A stretch of DNA of 11,967 bases. Source: Chloroflexi bacterium RBG_16_60_22. GTDB lineage: Bacteria; Chloroflexota; Dehalococcoidia; Dehalococcoidales; RBG-16-60-22. The stretch covers positions 4,362 to 16,328 of the forward strand of contig MGNX01000116.1 of NCBI GenBank assembly GCA_001796935.1. Reading direction: 5' to 3'. Under the pieces are notes generated by a model. The model was not told the origin of the DNA. It saw only the letters and a list, made by a program, of their open reading frames with translations, and ran no database searches. Positions within the stretch are counted from its first letter, which is position 1. Every line of letters starts with the position of its first letter. This document shows, piece by piece, positions 1 to 6,763 of this stretch. The position numbers were made by a program, and so were the translations under genes.

Positions 1-283
1 CGACCTCATGGAGGTGCTCAACTCGCGCAGCCCCTTCCCGGCCAACTCCGAGAAAGCCCTGGCCTTTGCGGCGAAGCACGGTATCGCCTGCAGCGCCGGC
101 AGCGACGCCCATTCCCTCTATGAAATCGGCAACGCCTACGTGGAGATGTCCGAGTTCAAGGATAAAGACGAATTCCTCAGGTCGCTGGCGCGGGGGAAGA
201 TTCACGGGCGGAGGTCAAGCCCGGTGATGCACGTTTTCAGCACCTGGGCCAGGATGAAGACACGTTTTCGCAGGAGGAAATAG
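1..283 (+). CDS. PHP-domain metal-dependent phosphoesterase, C-terminal end (partial)
   Basis: Only the last 93 codons are visible. The reading frame is open from base 2, so the gene begins before the window. The visible residues GSDAH (about 33-37 of the fragment) match the C-terminal metal-binding Asp-x-His motif of PHP-domain (polymerase and histidinol phosphatase) hydrolases, and the preceding segment EVLNSR resembles their conserved (I/V)E-x-(F/L)N strand. Such proteins cleave phosphoester bonds with two or three metal ions, but substrates vary widely and none can be assigned here. The basic C-terminus (RMKTRFRRRK) is a short tail after the domain. The gene ends 2 bases before the TTG of the formyltransferase-like gene, whose Shine-Dalgarno sequence lies inside its last codons, so the two are probably co-transcribed. 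The family call is fairly secure; the function is not. Confidence 0.75.
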   Translation, partial: DLMEVLNSRSPFPANSEKALAFAAKHGIACSAGSDAHSLYEIGNAYVEMSEFKDKDEFLRSLARGKIHGRRSSPVMHVFSTWARMKTRFRRRK

Positions 284-285
284 AG

Positions 286-1122
286 TTGGGCCGCCGCTAT
301 AAAATCGGCTGGTTCTCCACCGGCCGGGGCGAGGGCTCCAGGGGGCTGCTGCGCACCGTTCAGGAGGCTATCAAGACCGGCCAGCTCGACGTTGACATAG
401 AGTTCGTTTACTGCAGCCGTGACCGCGGTGAAACGGACGCCACCGATGGCTACCTGGACATGGTGGAGGGCTACGGCATCCCCCTGGTCAGCTTCTCCTA
501 CCAGATGTACAAAGCGGTGCGGGGTATGCCCAACCCCGACCCCTTGAAGCCATTACCGCCGTGGCGTCTCGACTACGACCGGGAGGTGATGAAGCGCCTA
601 AAGGGTTTCCACCCGGACCTCTGCGTGCTGGCCGGCTTCATGCTGATTACAGGGCCGGAGATGTGCCGCAGGTACGATATCATCAACCTGCACCCCGCCG
701 CCCCGGACGGACCGGTTGGTACCTGGCAGCAGGTCATCTGGAAGCTCGTCGAGGAGGAGGCGTCAACCCAGGGCGTGAAAATGCACGTGGCTATCCCGGA
801 GCTGGACGCCGGCCCCACCGCCACCTACTGCCTGTTCTCCATCCGGGGGAAGCCTTTCGACCGGCTCTGGGCGGAGATAAGGGGAAAGTCCGTGGCGGAG
901 ATAAAAACGGACGAGGGGGAGAACAATCCCCTGTTCAAAGCCATTCGCCGTCACGGCTACGTGCGGGAGCTGCCGCTGGTGGTGGCCACCATCAAGTCTT
1001 TCAGCCGGGGCCGGGTAAAAATAACCCCGGATAAGAAGGTGGCCGATGCCGCCGGCCGGCTGATAAATGGCTACGACCTCACCGCCGAGATAGATGAGGC
1101 GGTAAGGAACAATCTGGGTTAG
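286..1122 (+). CDS. Formyltransferase-like protein (GART/PurN fold), 278 aa
   Basis: The fold is that of folate-dependent formyltransferases such as PurN and the N-terminal domain of methionyl-tRNA formyltransferase. The catalytic triad Asn-His-Asp is present as N134 and H136 (INLHPA) and D174 (ELDAGP), spaced as in PurN. An N-terminal Rossmann-like part (KIGWFSTGRG) and a hydrophobic strand before the active site (VLAGFMLI, about 114-121) also fit. It differs from PurN: it is about 70 residues longer, has GTW in place of the usual THR after the HP loop, carries an unusual insert around residues 70-95, and lies next to a PHP gene rather than purine genes. True GAR transformylase activity is therefore uncertain; a formyltransferase or hydrolase for another amine is equally possible. 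The start is TTG, chosen because AGGAGG at 272-277 lies 8 bases upstream and the 5' flank is coding for the PHP gene. Confidence 0.75.
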   Translation: MGRRYKIGWFSTGRGEGSRGLLRTVQEAIKTGQLDVDIEFVYCSRDRGETDATDGYLDMVEGYGIPLVSFSYQMYKAVRGMPNPDPLKPLPPWRLDYDREVMKRLKGFHPDLCVLAGFMLITGPEMCRRYDIINLHPAAPDGPVGTWQQVIWKLVEEEASTQGVKMHVAIPELDAGPTATYCLFSIRGKPFDRLWAEIRGKSVAEIKTDEGENNPLFKAIRRHGYVRELPLVVATIKSFSRGRVKITPDKKVADAAGRLINGYDLTAEIDEAVRNNLG

Positions 1123-1138
1123 CCGGAAAAAATAAAAA

Positions 1139-1322
1139 CCTCACCCCCTTAATCCCCCTCTCCAACTTTCAAGATAGAACCAGCCCCTGAGATGATTATG
1201 TTGGAGAGGGGGAGAAAAATTGAGAGGGGGGCGAAGCCCCCTCTACTAAATACTCCCCTCTCCAGCCAGAAGAACACGGGCCCGCTCAAGAACCCGGGGT
1301 GGAGAGGGGTCAGGGGTGAGGT
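1139..1322. repeat. MITE-like block of nested inverted repeats between convergent genes
   Basis: This non-coding stretch is bounded by imperfect inverted ends: ACCTCACCCC at the left (from 1138-1139) and GGGGTGAGGT at the right (1313-1322), each followed inwards by a CCCCTCTCC/GGAGAGGGG segment. Inside are three more pairings: 1153-1166 with 1200-1213 (14 bp, exact), 1224-1232 with 1236-1243 around a GAA loop (one bulged G), and 1255-1264 with 1300-1309 (10 bp, exact). The modular CTCACCCC/CCCCTCTCC composition is typical of small non-autonomous repeats dispersed in many bacterial genomes. No ORF or transposase is visible. Lying between the converging formyltransferase-like gene and clpP, it could also end transcription from both sides. 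The repeat nature is seen directly; mobility is inferred. Confidence 0.7.
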
Positions 1323-1348
1323 AAAGCCTTAATAAGGTGCAGGCGGCC

Positions 1349-1987
1349 CTACTTCTTTTCTTTCTTACCCCTGGTTTCTTTCTCTTCTCCGGCCGGCTTG
1401 GCGAGGACCTCGTCGATGATACCGTATTCCGCCGCCTGCTTGGGATTCAGATAGAAATCGCGGTCGGTATCGTGGGTTATCTTGTCTATGGGCTGTCCGG
1501 TATGCCTGACGAGAATTTCCTTGATGATGTCCTGCTGGCGCATAATCTCGCGGGCGGCGATGACGATATCGGCGGCCTGGCCCTGGGCGCCCCCGATGGC
1601 CTGGTGCATGTGGATGGTGGCGTGGGGCAGGGCGAAGCGCTTGCCCCTGGCGCCGGCGCAGAGCAGCACCGTGGCCATGCTGGCCGCCATGCCGACACAG
1701 ATGGTGGAAACGTCCGGCTTGATGTACTGCATGGTATCGTAGATGGACAGGCCGGCGCTGATAACACCGCCGGGGCTCTGGATGTACATGTTGATGTCCC
1801 GGTCCGGGTCTTCCCTTTCCAGGTAGAGAAGCTGGGCGATGATGGTATTGGCGACGGGGTCGGTGATGGGCGTGAAGAGCATGATGATGCGTTCTTTCAG
1901 CAGCAGGGAATATATATCCCAGAATCGCTCGCCCCGCGGCCCGCTCTCCACCACGCCCGGTATGATGTTCATCGGTAAGTTGTTCAT
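1349..1987 (-). CDS. clpP: ATP-dependent Clp protease proteolytic subunit ClpP
   Basis: This is the serine peptidase subunit that forms the double-heptamer degradation chamber for ClpX or ClpC ATPases in the cytoplasm. The triad can be placed as Ser103 (GMAASMA), His128 (HMHQA) and Asp177 (DTDRD), with the same spacing as in E. coli ClpP (25 and 49 residues). The oligomer handle region and the SPGG oxyanion motif (71-74) are present. Its 212 residues match the family, with a charged lysine/glutamate tail (about 200-212) beyond the usual end. It starts with ATG at 1985-1987, with AGGAGG at 1995-2000, 7 bases upstream. The ATG overlaps the TGA of tig (ATGA), which implies translational coupling. 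It is the last gene of aspS-tig-clpP and is followed by the repeat block. The family usually sits beside tig, often with clpX, which is absent here. Confidence 0.96.
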   Translation of the reverse strand: MNNLPMNIIPGVVESGPRGERFWDIYSLLLKERIIMLFTPITDPVANTIIAQLLYLEREDPDRDINMYIQSPGGVISAGLSIYDTMQYIKPDVSTICVGMAASMATVLLCAGARGKRFALPHATIHMHQAIGGAQGQAADIVIAAREIMRQQDIIKEILVRHTGQPIDKITHDTDRDFYLNPKQAAEYGIIDEVLAKPAGEEKETRGKKEKK

Positions 1988-3327
1988 TTTACTTCCTCCT
2001 TGGTTGCTTTGCCGGTCTTTTTCCTGGTCGTTTTTTCGGGGCTTTGGCTGTCTCTGGCTATTTCCGCCAGCCGCTCGATGGTCTTGCGCGTCATCAGCGA
2101 CTGCTGGATTGACTGGCGGGTCTGCGGGTTATCCAGCAGCTTGCGCAGCTGCTCGCGCCGGTCCTCGGTGGCGCTCCGGGTCATATTATCGATACCGCTA
2201 TCAATCTCGGCCCCGGCTACCTCAATCTTCTCGGCCTCGGCGACCCTGCCCAGCACCAGGGAAGCAGCCACGTTTTTGGTGGCCACCGGGCGGTACTCAT
2301 CACGGAGCTGCTCGGCCGTCTTGTTGATGCTTCGCAGGTAGTCGTCCATACCGCGACCGGTCATCTGGAGCTGCCTCACCTGCTCGTTGAGGATGCGATT
2401 GATTTCCATTTCCACCAGCAGCGGCGGATAGGCCACCTGAGCCTGGTCGATGACGGCGGTGATTACCTTCTCCTCGAACTCCATGCGGGAGCGCTCCCCG
2501 GCGCGCTGCTGCATGCTTTTCAAGACCCCCTCCCGGAGCTGCGCGACCGTCTTGAAGTCCGGCGATACCAGCCCGGCCAGCGCGTCATCGAGTGCCGGAA
2601 GCTTTTCTTCCTTGATTTCCGATAGTTTGACCTTGAAGGCGGCCTCCTTGCCAGCCACCTCTTTATTGGGGTAGTCCTCCGGGAAGGTAAGATTAAACTC
2701 CCTTTCCTCCTCTTTCTTCATCCCCACGATACGGTCGGCGAACCCGGGGGCCGGCGCCGCCGATTCCTTCTGGACGGGGTACTGGGCACCCAGCTTTTTC
2801 AGGTAGGGCTTTTCCCCCACCTCACTGCGGATATCGATGACGGCCAGGTCGTTGTAGTCGAGCGGCCTCTCCACCGGCTCCCAGGCGGCGTGCTGGTGGC
2901 GCAGTTCCTCCAGCACGGACTCAACGTTTTCTTCGGTAACCTCCGCCGGCTCCGGGGCAATCCTGATGCTGTGATAGTCGCCAAGCTCTACGGTCGGCGC
3001 CAGCGGCACCACCGCCTTGAAGATGACGGGGTTGCTCTGGGTTACCTCCACCTCCGGCTGGGCGAAGGGCTCAATCTCCTGCTCCTTGAGGGCCTTTTCG
3101 TAAGCCTCGGGGACGATGTGCTTGATGGCCTCTTCCAGGAGGCTCTCTTTCCCCAGGTAACGTTCCACCACCACCCGCGGGGCCTTGCCCTTGCGGAAGC
3201 CGGGGATATTCGTCCGGCTGGACAGGTGCCGGTAGGAGTGCTCCAGCGACTCCTCCATCTCGGCGGGTTCCATTTCCACCGTCAGGTAGGCCTGACGGTT
3301 TTCGATTTTTTCCCTGGTTACTTTCAA
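1984..3327 (-). CDS. tig: Trigger factor, ribosome-bound chaperone and peptidyl-prolyl isomerase
   Basis: Trigger factor binds at the ribosomal exit tunnel and shields nascent chains. The N-terminal ribosome-binding domain carries the signature GFRKGKAP at residues 43-50. A central FKBP-like isomerase domain (about 150-250, with the conserved PGFADRIVGMK and TFPEDYPNKEVAGK segments) and a helical C-terminal chaperone domain follow. The total of 447 residues is normal. The start used here is TTG at 3325-3327 (MKVTREKIEN), which aligns with the usual trigger factor N-terminus. AGGAGG at 3332-3337 lies 4 bases upstream, a rather tight spacing. A longer frame reaching 3408 exists but would run back into the end of aspS and adds residues unlike the family. 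The last codons provide the Shine-Dalgarno sequence for clpP and the stop overlaps the clpP start. The C-terminus is strongly lysine-rich. Confidence 0.94.
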   Translation of the reverse strand: MKVTREKIENRQAYLTVEMEPAEMEESLEHSYRHLSSRTNIPGFRKGKAPRVVVERYLGKESLLEEAIKHIVPEAYEKALKEQEIEPFAQPEVEVTQSNPVIFKAVVPLAPTVELGDYHSIRIAPEPAEVTEENVESVLEELRHQHAAWEPVERPLDYNDLAVIDIRSEVGEKPYLKKLGAQYPVQKESAAPAPGFADRIVGMKKEEEREFNLTFPEDYPNKEVAGKEAAFKVKLSEIKEEKLPALDDALAGLVSPDFKTVAQLREGVLKSMQQRAGERSRMEFEEKVITAVIDQAQVAYPPLLVEMEINRILNEQVRQLQMTGRGMDDYLRSINKTAEQLRDEYRPVATKNVAASLVLGRVAEAEKIEVAGAEIDSGIDNMTRSATEDRREQLRKLLDNPQTRQSIQQSLMTRKTIERLAEIARDSQSPEKTTRKKTGKATKEEVK

Positions 3328-3343
3328 GTTTCCTCCTGGTAGG

Positions 3344-5137
3344 CTACTCTTCGCGCAGGCTGATATGCAGCTCGGCGAGCTGCTCGGCCGTGACCCGCGA
3401 AGGCGCATTGAAGGTTAAATCTATCGCCGCCTGGGTCTTGGGGAAGGCAATCACTTCCCGGATGCTATCCTCCCCGGCCAGCAGCGTGATGATGCGGTCG
3501 ATACCCACGGCCAGGCCGCCGTGCGGGGGCGCGCCGTACTCGAAGGCCTCGAGCAGGTGCCCGAAGCGTTCCTGGATATCACCGTCGGTATAGCCCAGTA
3601 CCTTTAATATCTTCCTTTGCACCTCGCCGCGGTGAATCCTGATGCTGCCGCTGGCCAGCTCGTAGCCGTTGCAGACGATGTCATAAGCCCGGGACCGGGC
3701 CTGCTCCGGCGCAGAATCCAGCAGGGGCAGTTCATCATCTTTGGGCGAGGTAAACGGATGGTTCACCGATTCCAGCCGGCCCGTCTCTTTATTTCTTTCA
3801 AATAATGGAAAGTCCACGATAAAGCCGAAGGCGAACAGGTCCGGCGCCGCCAGCTGGAGGCGGGAACCCATCACGCGGCGGAGCTCTCCCAGCACCGCGG
3901 CGGCCACCCGACCGTCCCCCGCCACCACCAGCAAAAGGTCGCCGACTTTAGCGTCAAGGTGACCGGCCATCGCCTTGATGTTATCCAGGGTTAAGAACCT
4001 GGCGGCGGCTGACTTCACCATGTCCCCGGTCAGGTTGTCCAGAAGGCCGGCGGGGCCGTTCAGGGCAATGGTCACCAGGCCGCCCGCCCCGAGCTCCCTG
4101 GCTTTCCCGGTCAGCTCATCGAGCTGCCGCCGTGAATAGTCGGCGCAGCCGGGAGCACAGAGCCCCTTGACCCGTCCTCCCCCGGCAATAGCCGTGTTGA
4201 AAACGGCAAACTCGGAATCTGCTACGATATCCGTCAGGTCTTTTATCTCCATCCCGAAGCGCAGGTCCGGGCGGTCCGTGCCGTAGCGCTCCATGGCCTC
4301 GGCGTAGGTGAAACGTGGGAAAGGCTTTATCAGGCACGCCTCCGGTCTGATGGTGCCCATCATGGTAATAAAAAGCTCCTCCAGCAGCGCCAGGATATCG
4401 TCTTCATCAATGAAGCTCATCTCCATGTCCAGCTGGGTGAACTCCGGCTGGCGGTCGGCGCGGGTGTCCTCGTCGCGGAAGCAGCGGGCAATCTGATAGT
4501 ACTTTTCCATCCCGGCCACCATCAGCAACTGCTTGAGCTGCTGGGGCGACTGCGGCAGGGCGTAGAACTCGCCGGGGTGGAGCCGGCTGGGCACCAGGTA
4601 GTCCCGGGCCCCCTCCGGGGTGCTCTTGAGCAGGATGGGCGTTTCCACCTCGATGAAGCCCCTCGCATCGAGGAAATCGCGCATGAACCTGATGACCCGG
4701 TGGCGCAGGAGCAGGTTCTCCCTCATGCGGGGCCGCCGCAGGTCGAGGTAGCGGTACTTCAGGCGCAGGCTTTCCTCCACCTCCACCTCCTCGTTGATAT
4801 AGAAAGGGGGCGTCCGGGACGCATTGAGCACCTCCGCCTCCCTGACGATTACCTCGACATCACCGGTGGGTATCCTGGGGTTCTCCGTGCCCGCCGGGCG
4901 ACGGGAGACCTCGCCCCTGACCCTGACCACGTACTCGTTGCGCATATCCTCGGCTATCTTCAGGCTGTCCGGCGATATTTCCGGGTTGAACACCGTCTGA
5001 ACGACGCCCTCCCGGTCACGCAGGTCGATGAAAATAAGCCCGCCGTGGTCCCGGCGGCGGTTTACCCACCCGGCCAGGGATACTTCACTGCCGACGTGCT
5101 CTTTCCGCAAGTCGCCGCAGCTATGGGTCCTGAGCAA
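3344..5137 (-). CDS. aspS: Aspartyl-tRNA synthetase, bacterial type, probably non-discriminating
   Basis: This class II synthetase charges aspartate onto tRNA. Visible parts are the N-terminal anticodon-binding OB domain (GWVNRRRDHGGLIFIDLRD, 23-41), motif 1 around 160-168 (GFIEVETPI), motif 2 with FRDED at 220-224, the bacterial GAD insertion in the middle third, and motif 3 ending in GIDR (545-548). The total of 597 residues is the normal bacterial length. Residue 31 is His in RRRDHGG, where discriminating enzymes such as E. coli have Leu. Known non-discriminating enzymes have His here and also charge tRNA-Asn for later amidation by GatCAB. The start is TTG at 5135-5137, chosen because GGGAGG at 5143-5148 lies 5 bases upstream and the protein then begins MLRTHSCGDL as the family expects. 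It is the first gene of the aspS-tig-clpP operon, 16 bases before tig. Confidence 0.95.
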   Translation of the reverse strand: MLRTHSCGDLRKEHVGSEVSLAGWVNRRRDHGGLIFIDLRDREGVVQTVFNPEISPDSLKIAEDMRNEYVVRVRGEVSRRPAGTENPRIPTGDVEVIVREAEVLNASRTPPFYINEEVEVEESLRLKYRYLDLRRPRMRENLLLRHRVIRFMRDFLDARGFIEVETPILLKSTPEGARDYLVPSRLHPGEFYALPQSPQQLKQLLMVAGMEKYYQIARCFRDEDTRADRQPEFTQLDMEMSFIDEDDILALLEELFITMMGTIRPEACLIKPFPRFTYAEAMERYGTDRPDLRFGMEIKDLTDIVADSEFAVFNTAIAGGGRVKGLCAPGCADYSRRQLDELTGKARELGAGGLVTIALNGPAGLLDNLTGDMVKSAAARFLTLDNIKAMAGHLDAKVGDLLLVVAGDGRVAAAVLGELRRVMGSRLQLAAPDLFAFGFIVDFPLFERNKETGRLESVNHPFTSPKDDELPLLDSAPEQARSRAYDIVCNGYELASGSIRIHRGEVQRKILKVLGYTDGDIQERFGHLLEAFEYGAPPHGGLAVGIDRIITLLAGEDSIREVIAFPKTQAAIDLTFNAPSRVTAEQLAELHISLREE

Positions 5138-5149
5138 AATCGCCTCCCG

Positions 5150-5166
5150 ATGGATGAACCATCCAT
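5150..5166 (-). promoter_or_regulatory. Perfect 17-nt hairpin at the 5' end of the aspS leader
   Basis: ATGGATG and CATCCAT form a perfect 7-bp inverted repeat around a 3-base loop. It lies between the -10 box of the aspS promoter (5172-5177) and the Shine-Dalgarno sequence (5143-5148). With a start site about 6-7 bases after the -10 box, the messenger would begin with this hairpin, directly in front of the ribosome site. It could be an RNA-stabilising 5' stem-loop or a DNA operator overlapping the start site. The sequence shows the symmetry only; the role is inferred. Confidence 0.5.
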
Positions 5167-5171
5167 TCTTG

Positions 5172-5200
5172 ATTATAGCTTATACAGGTAGGCGCTTCAA
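5172..5200 (-). promoter_or_regulatory. Sigma-70-type promoter of aspS-tig-clpP
   Basis: On the minus strand TTGAAG (5195-5200) is followed after exactly 17 bases by TATAAT (5172-5177), a perfect -10 box. It points at aspS, 35 bases upstream of its TTG start, giving a leader of about 28 bases. It is the only good promoter seen for the three-gene operon. Confidence 0.8.
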
Positions 5201-5218
5201 CCTGCCGGCTCCCCCGGG

Positions 5219-5247
5219 TTGTATCGGGACAGCGGCTCTGCTAAAAT
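5219..5247 (+). promoter_or_regulatory. Candidate promoter of the ferredoxin-UPF0280 pair
   Basis: TTGTAT (5219-5224), a 17-base spacer and TAAAAT (5242-5247) form a reasonable sigma-70-type promoter, 45 bases ahead of the ferredoxin ATG. The -10 box is 5/6 and the -35 box 3/6 relative to consensus. It is divergent from the aspS promoter, and the two -35 boxes lie about 18 bases apart. Confidence 0.45.
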
Positions 5248-5292
5248 GTTATGTAATCCCGTCGGCCCGATGGACCGCCCGGAGGTAACGGT

Positions 5293-5703
5293 ATGGCTGT
5301 TTCGAAGAGAATCGTGCTGCATTTTCCCCCGCGGCTGGTGAACCGCCCGATAGTCTACCGGCTGGTGAAGGACTACGACCTTGAGTTCAATATTCTCAAG
5401 GCTTCCATCTCTCCGGAGGAGGAAGGCCTGCTGGTACTGGAGCTCCGCGGGAACCGCCAGGAGTACGAAAAGGGCATCGAGTTCCTGGCCAGGACCGGCA
5501 TAAAGGTCCAGCCGCTGAGCCAGGACATCACGCGCGACGAGGACAGGTGCACCCACTGCGGCGCCTGTGTCACCATATGTCCCGCCGGTGCCTTCGTGCT
5601 TAACCCCGCGACCAGGGTAGTCAGTTTCGACAACGAGAAGTGCATCGCCTGCGGCATCTGCATCGCCGCCTGTCCCCCGCGGGCGATGAAGGTCCAGTTC
5701 TGA
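5293..5703 (+). CDS. NIL-domain 2[4Fe-4S] ferredoxin, 136 aa
   Basis: Residues 1-75 form a NIL-type domain, the small ACT-like domain also found at the C-terminus of methionine ABC transporter ATPases. Residues 82-136 form a bacterial ferredoxin with two complete clusters: Cys86, 89, 92, 96 followed by Pro, and Cys117, 120, 123, 127 followed by Pro. It starts with ATG, with GGAGG at 5281-5285, 7 bases upstream. The UPF0280 gene begins 5 bases after its stop, so they form an operon. In methanogens a NIL-ferredoxin is required, with COG1900 (DUF39) and a COG2122 protein, for making homocysteine from aspartate semialdehyde and sulfide. The same pairing here suggests a role in sulfur assimilation, perhaps as electron donor. 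The COG1900 partner is not in this window, so this role is inference. Confidence 0.9.
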   Translation: MAVSKRIVLHFPPRLVNRPIVYRLVKDYDLEFNILKASISPEEEGLLVLELRGNRQEYEKGIEFLARTGIKVQPLSQDITRDEDRCTHCGACVTICPAGAFVLNPATRVVSFDNEKCIACGICIAACPPRAMKVQF

Positions 5704-5708
5704 TTCAG

Positions 5709-6434
5709 ATGGAGCCGAGAACTTACCGCCACTGGATTGAGGGCAAAGACCTCGTGCCCTTCAACGTCACCGTCCGTGAGACCGATTTATACATCCGTGC
5801 GGCGGCCAACCTGCAGCGTAAAGCCCACCGCCTGGTGGTCAAATACCGTGCCCAGCTCGAAGGCTACATCCGGCGTGTCCCCGAGTTCATGACATCGCTG
5901 GAGCCCATTGAGGTGCCCCCCGATGCCCCGCACATCGTCCGGCAGATGGCGGAGGCGGGGCAGCAGGCGGGCGTAGGGCCGATGGCGGCCGTGGCCGGAG
6001 CCATCGCCGAGGGCGTCGGGAGGGAGCTGCTCGACTTCTCTCCGGAGGTCATCGTGGAGAACGGCGGTGATATCTTCCTCAAGGTCCGCCGCCAGCGAAC
6101 CGTCGGCATTTACGCCGGGAAATCGCCCCTGACGGGGAAGCTGGGACTGGAAATCGGCGCCCGGGAAACGCCGCTGGGCATCTGCACGTCGTCGGGCACG
6201 GTGGGGCATTCCCTGAGCTTCGGCAAAGCCGATGCCGTGGTGGTCATGGCGGGGTCAACGGCGCTGGCGGACGCGGCGGCCACGGCTATCTGCAATCGGG
6301 TGAGTAAAGCCGGTGACATCGAAGCCGCCATCGGGTTCGGCCGGGGTATCGGCGGGTTGAAAGGGCTGGTCATTATCATCGGCGAGGATATCGGGGCCTG
6401 GGGGGATGTGAGGCTCTGCGAGACGTCCGTCTGA
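5709..6434 (+). CDS. UPF0280 (COG2122) ApbE-like protein, 241 aa
   Basis: This family is distantly related to the flavin transferase ApbE and is recurrently linked with NIL-ferredoxins. Recognisable conserved parts are GPMAAVAGAIAE (90-101), ENGGDIF (117-123, like the GGD element of ApbE), CTSSGTVGHS (159-168) and the Ala-rich segment STALADAAATA (about 183-193). No signal peptide is seen, so it is cytoplasmic. The open frame extends upstream into the ferredoxin gene, but ATG at 5709 is the first start after the ferredoxin stop and gives the typical length. The Shine-Dalgarno sequence in front is weak, so translation is probably coupled to the ferredoxin gene. The biochemical activity is not established. 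Genetic work in Methanosarcina ties the family to persulfide-dependent homocysteine or cysteine formation, which is the best guess here. Confidence 0.87.
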   Translation: MEPRTYRHWIEGKDLVPFNVTVRETDLYIRAAANLQRKAHRLVVKYRAQLEGYIRRVPEFMTSLEPIEVPPDAPHIVRQMAEAGQQAGVGPMAAVAGAIAEGVGRELLDFSPEVIVENGGDIFLKVRRQRTVGIYAGKSPLTGKLGLEIGARETPLGICTSSGTVGHSLSFGKADAVVVMAGSTALADAAATAICNRVSKAGDIEAAIGFGRGIGGLKGLVIIIGEDIGAWGDVRLCETSV

Positions 6435-6443
6435 GGGGCCGGA

Positions 6444-6746
6444 CTACCTGTTGATGGTCAGCTCCAGGGTATTGACGGCTGAGTCCACGCCTTTCAGCGG
6501 CGCGACGATACCCCGCATGGTATTCCCGATGATTTCCACGGGGAAAGGGGTGAGCGGGACATCGGCGCCGTTGAGATTGATGGTTACCTGCCCTTCGTTA
6601 TCGATGTTCAGCTTCAGTTCCCTGACTTCTCCCGTGTCACGCAGGCTGGCGACGATGCCGCCGACGACGTGGTCAAGGTAGCCCGCCACAAAGTAGTCGA
6701 GGTCGATGGGCAGGTCGTTAACGGTAAGTTTTACTCTTCTGGTCAT
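6444..6746 (-). CDS. Unrecognised small protein, 100 aa, coupled to hemerythrin
   Basis: I do not recognise this family. The product has no cysteine, no signal peptide and no membrane segment. Its pattern of alternating hydrophobic and polar residues (VKLTVNDLPIDLDYF, LKLNIDNEGQVTINLNG, VNTLELTINR) predicts a mostly beta fold with a central helix (about 18-38). It contains LPIDLDYFVAGYLDHVVGG and NTMRGIVAPLKG, which look like ordered core segments. ATG at 6744-6746 is chosen because AAGGAG at 6755-6760 lies 8 bases upstream. A GTG at 6767 in the same frame overlaps the hemerythrin stop (GTGA) and would add 7 residues, but it lacks a ribosome site. It is downstream of hemerythrin and surely co-transcribed with it, so a role in the same stress or diiron context is possible. 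It converges on the UPF0280 gene, whose stop is 9 bases away. Confidence 0.75.
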   Translation of the reverse strand: MTRRVKLTVNDLPIDLDYFVAGYLDHVVGGIVASLRDTGEVRELKLNIDNEGQVTINLNGADVPLTPFPVEIIGNTMRGIVAPLKGVDSAVNTLELTINR

Positions 6747-6763
6747 CGGTCTTTCTCCTTGTG

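Noticed and set aside
1139..1322. CRISPR-like array because of repeated GGAGAGGGG segments
   Set aside because: The segments are inverted and irregularly spaced, without uniform repeats or spacers; a nested inverted-repeat element explains them better.
1337..1978. 213-residue plus-strand frame over clpP
   Set aside because: Antisense shadow of a well-conserved clpP with a full catalytic triad; no ribosome site and a composition typical of reverse-frame translation.
3328..3408. Longer N-terminus for trigger factor from 3408
   Set aside because: The extra residues overlap aspS and do not resemble trigger factor; TTG at 3327 has AGGAGG upstream and the expected beginning.
4577..5191. 204-residue plus-strand frame over the start of aspS
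   Set aside because: Antisense shadow of AspRS; it also runs over the aspS promoter.
6425..6444. GTCCG/CGGAC hairpin at the junction of UPF0280 and the small gene as a two-way terminator
   Set aside because: Only a 5-bp stem with a 10-base loop and no T-run on either side.
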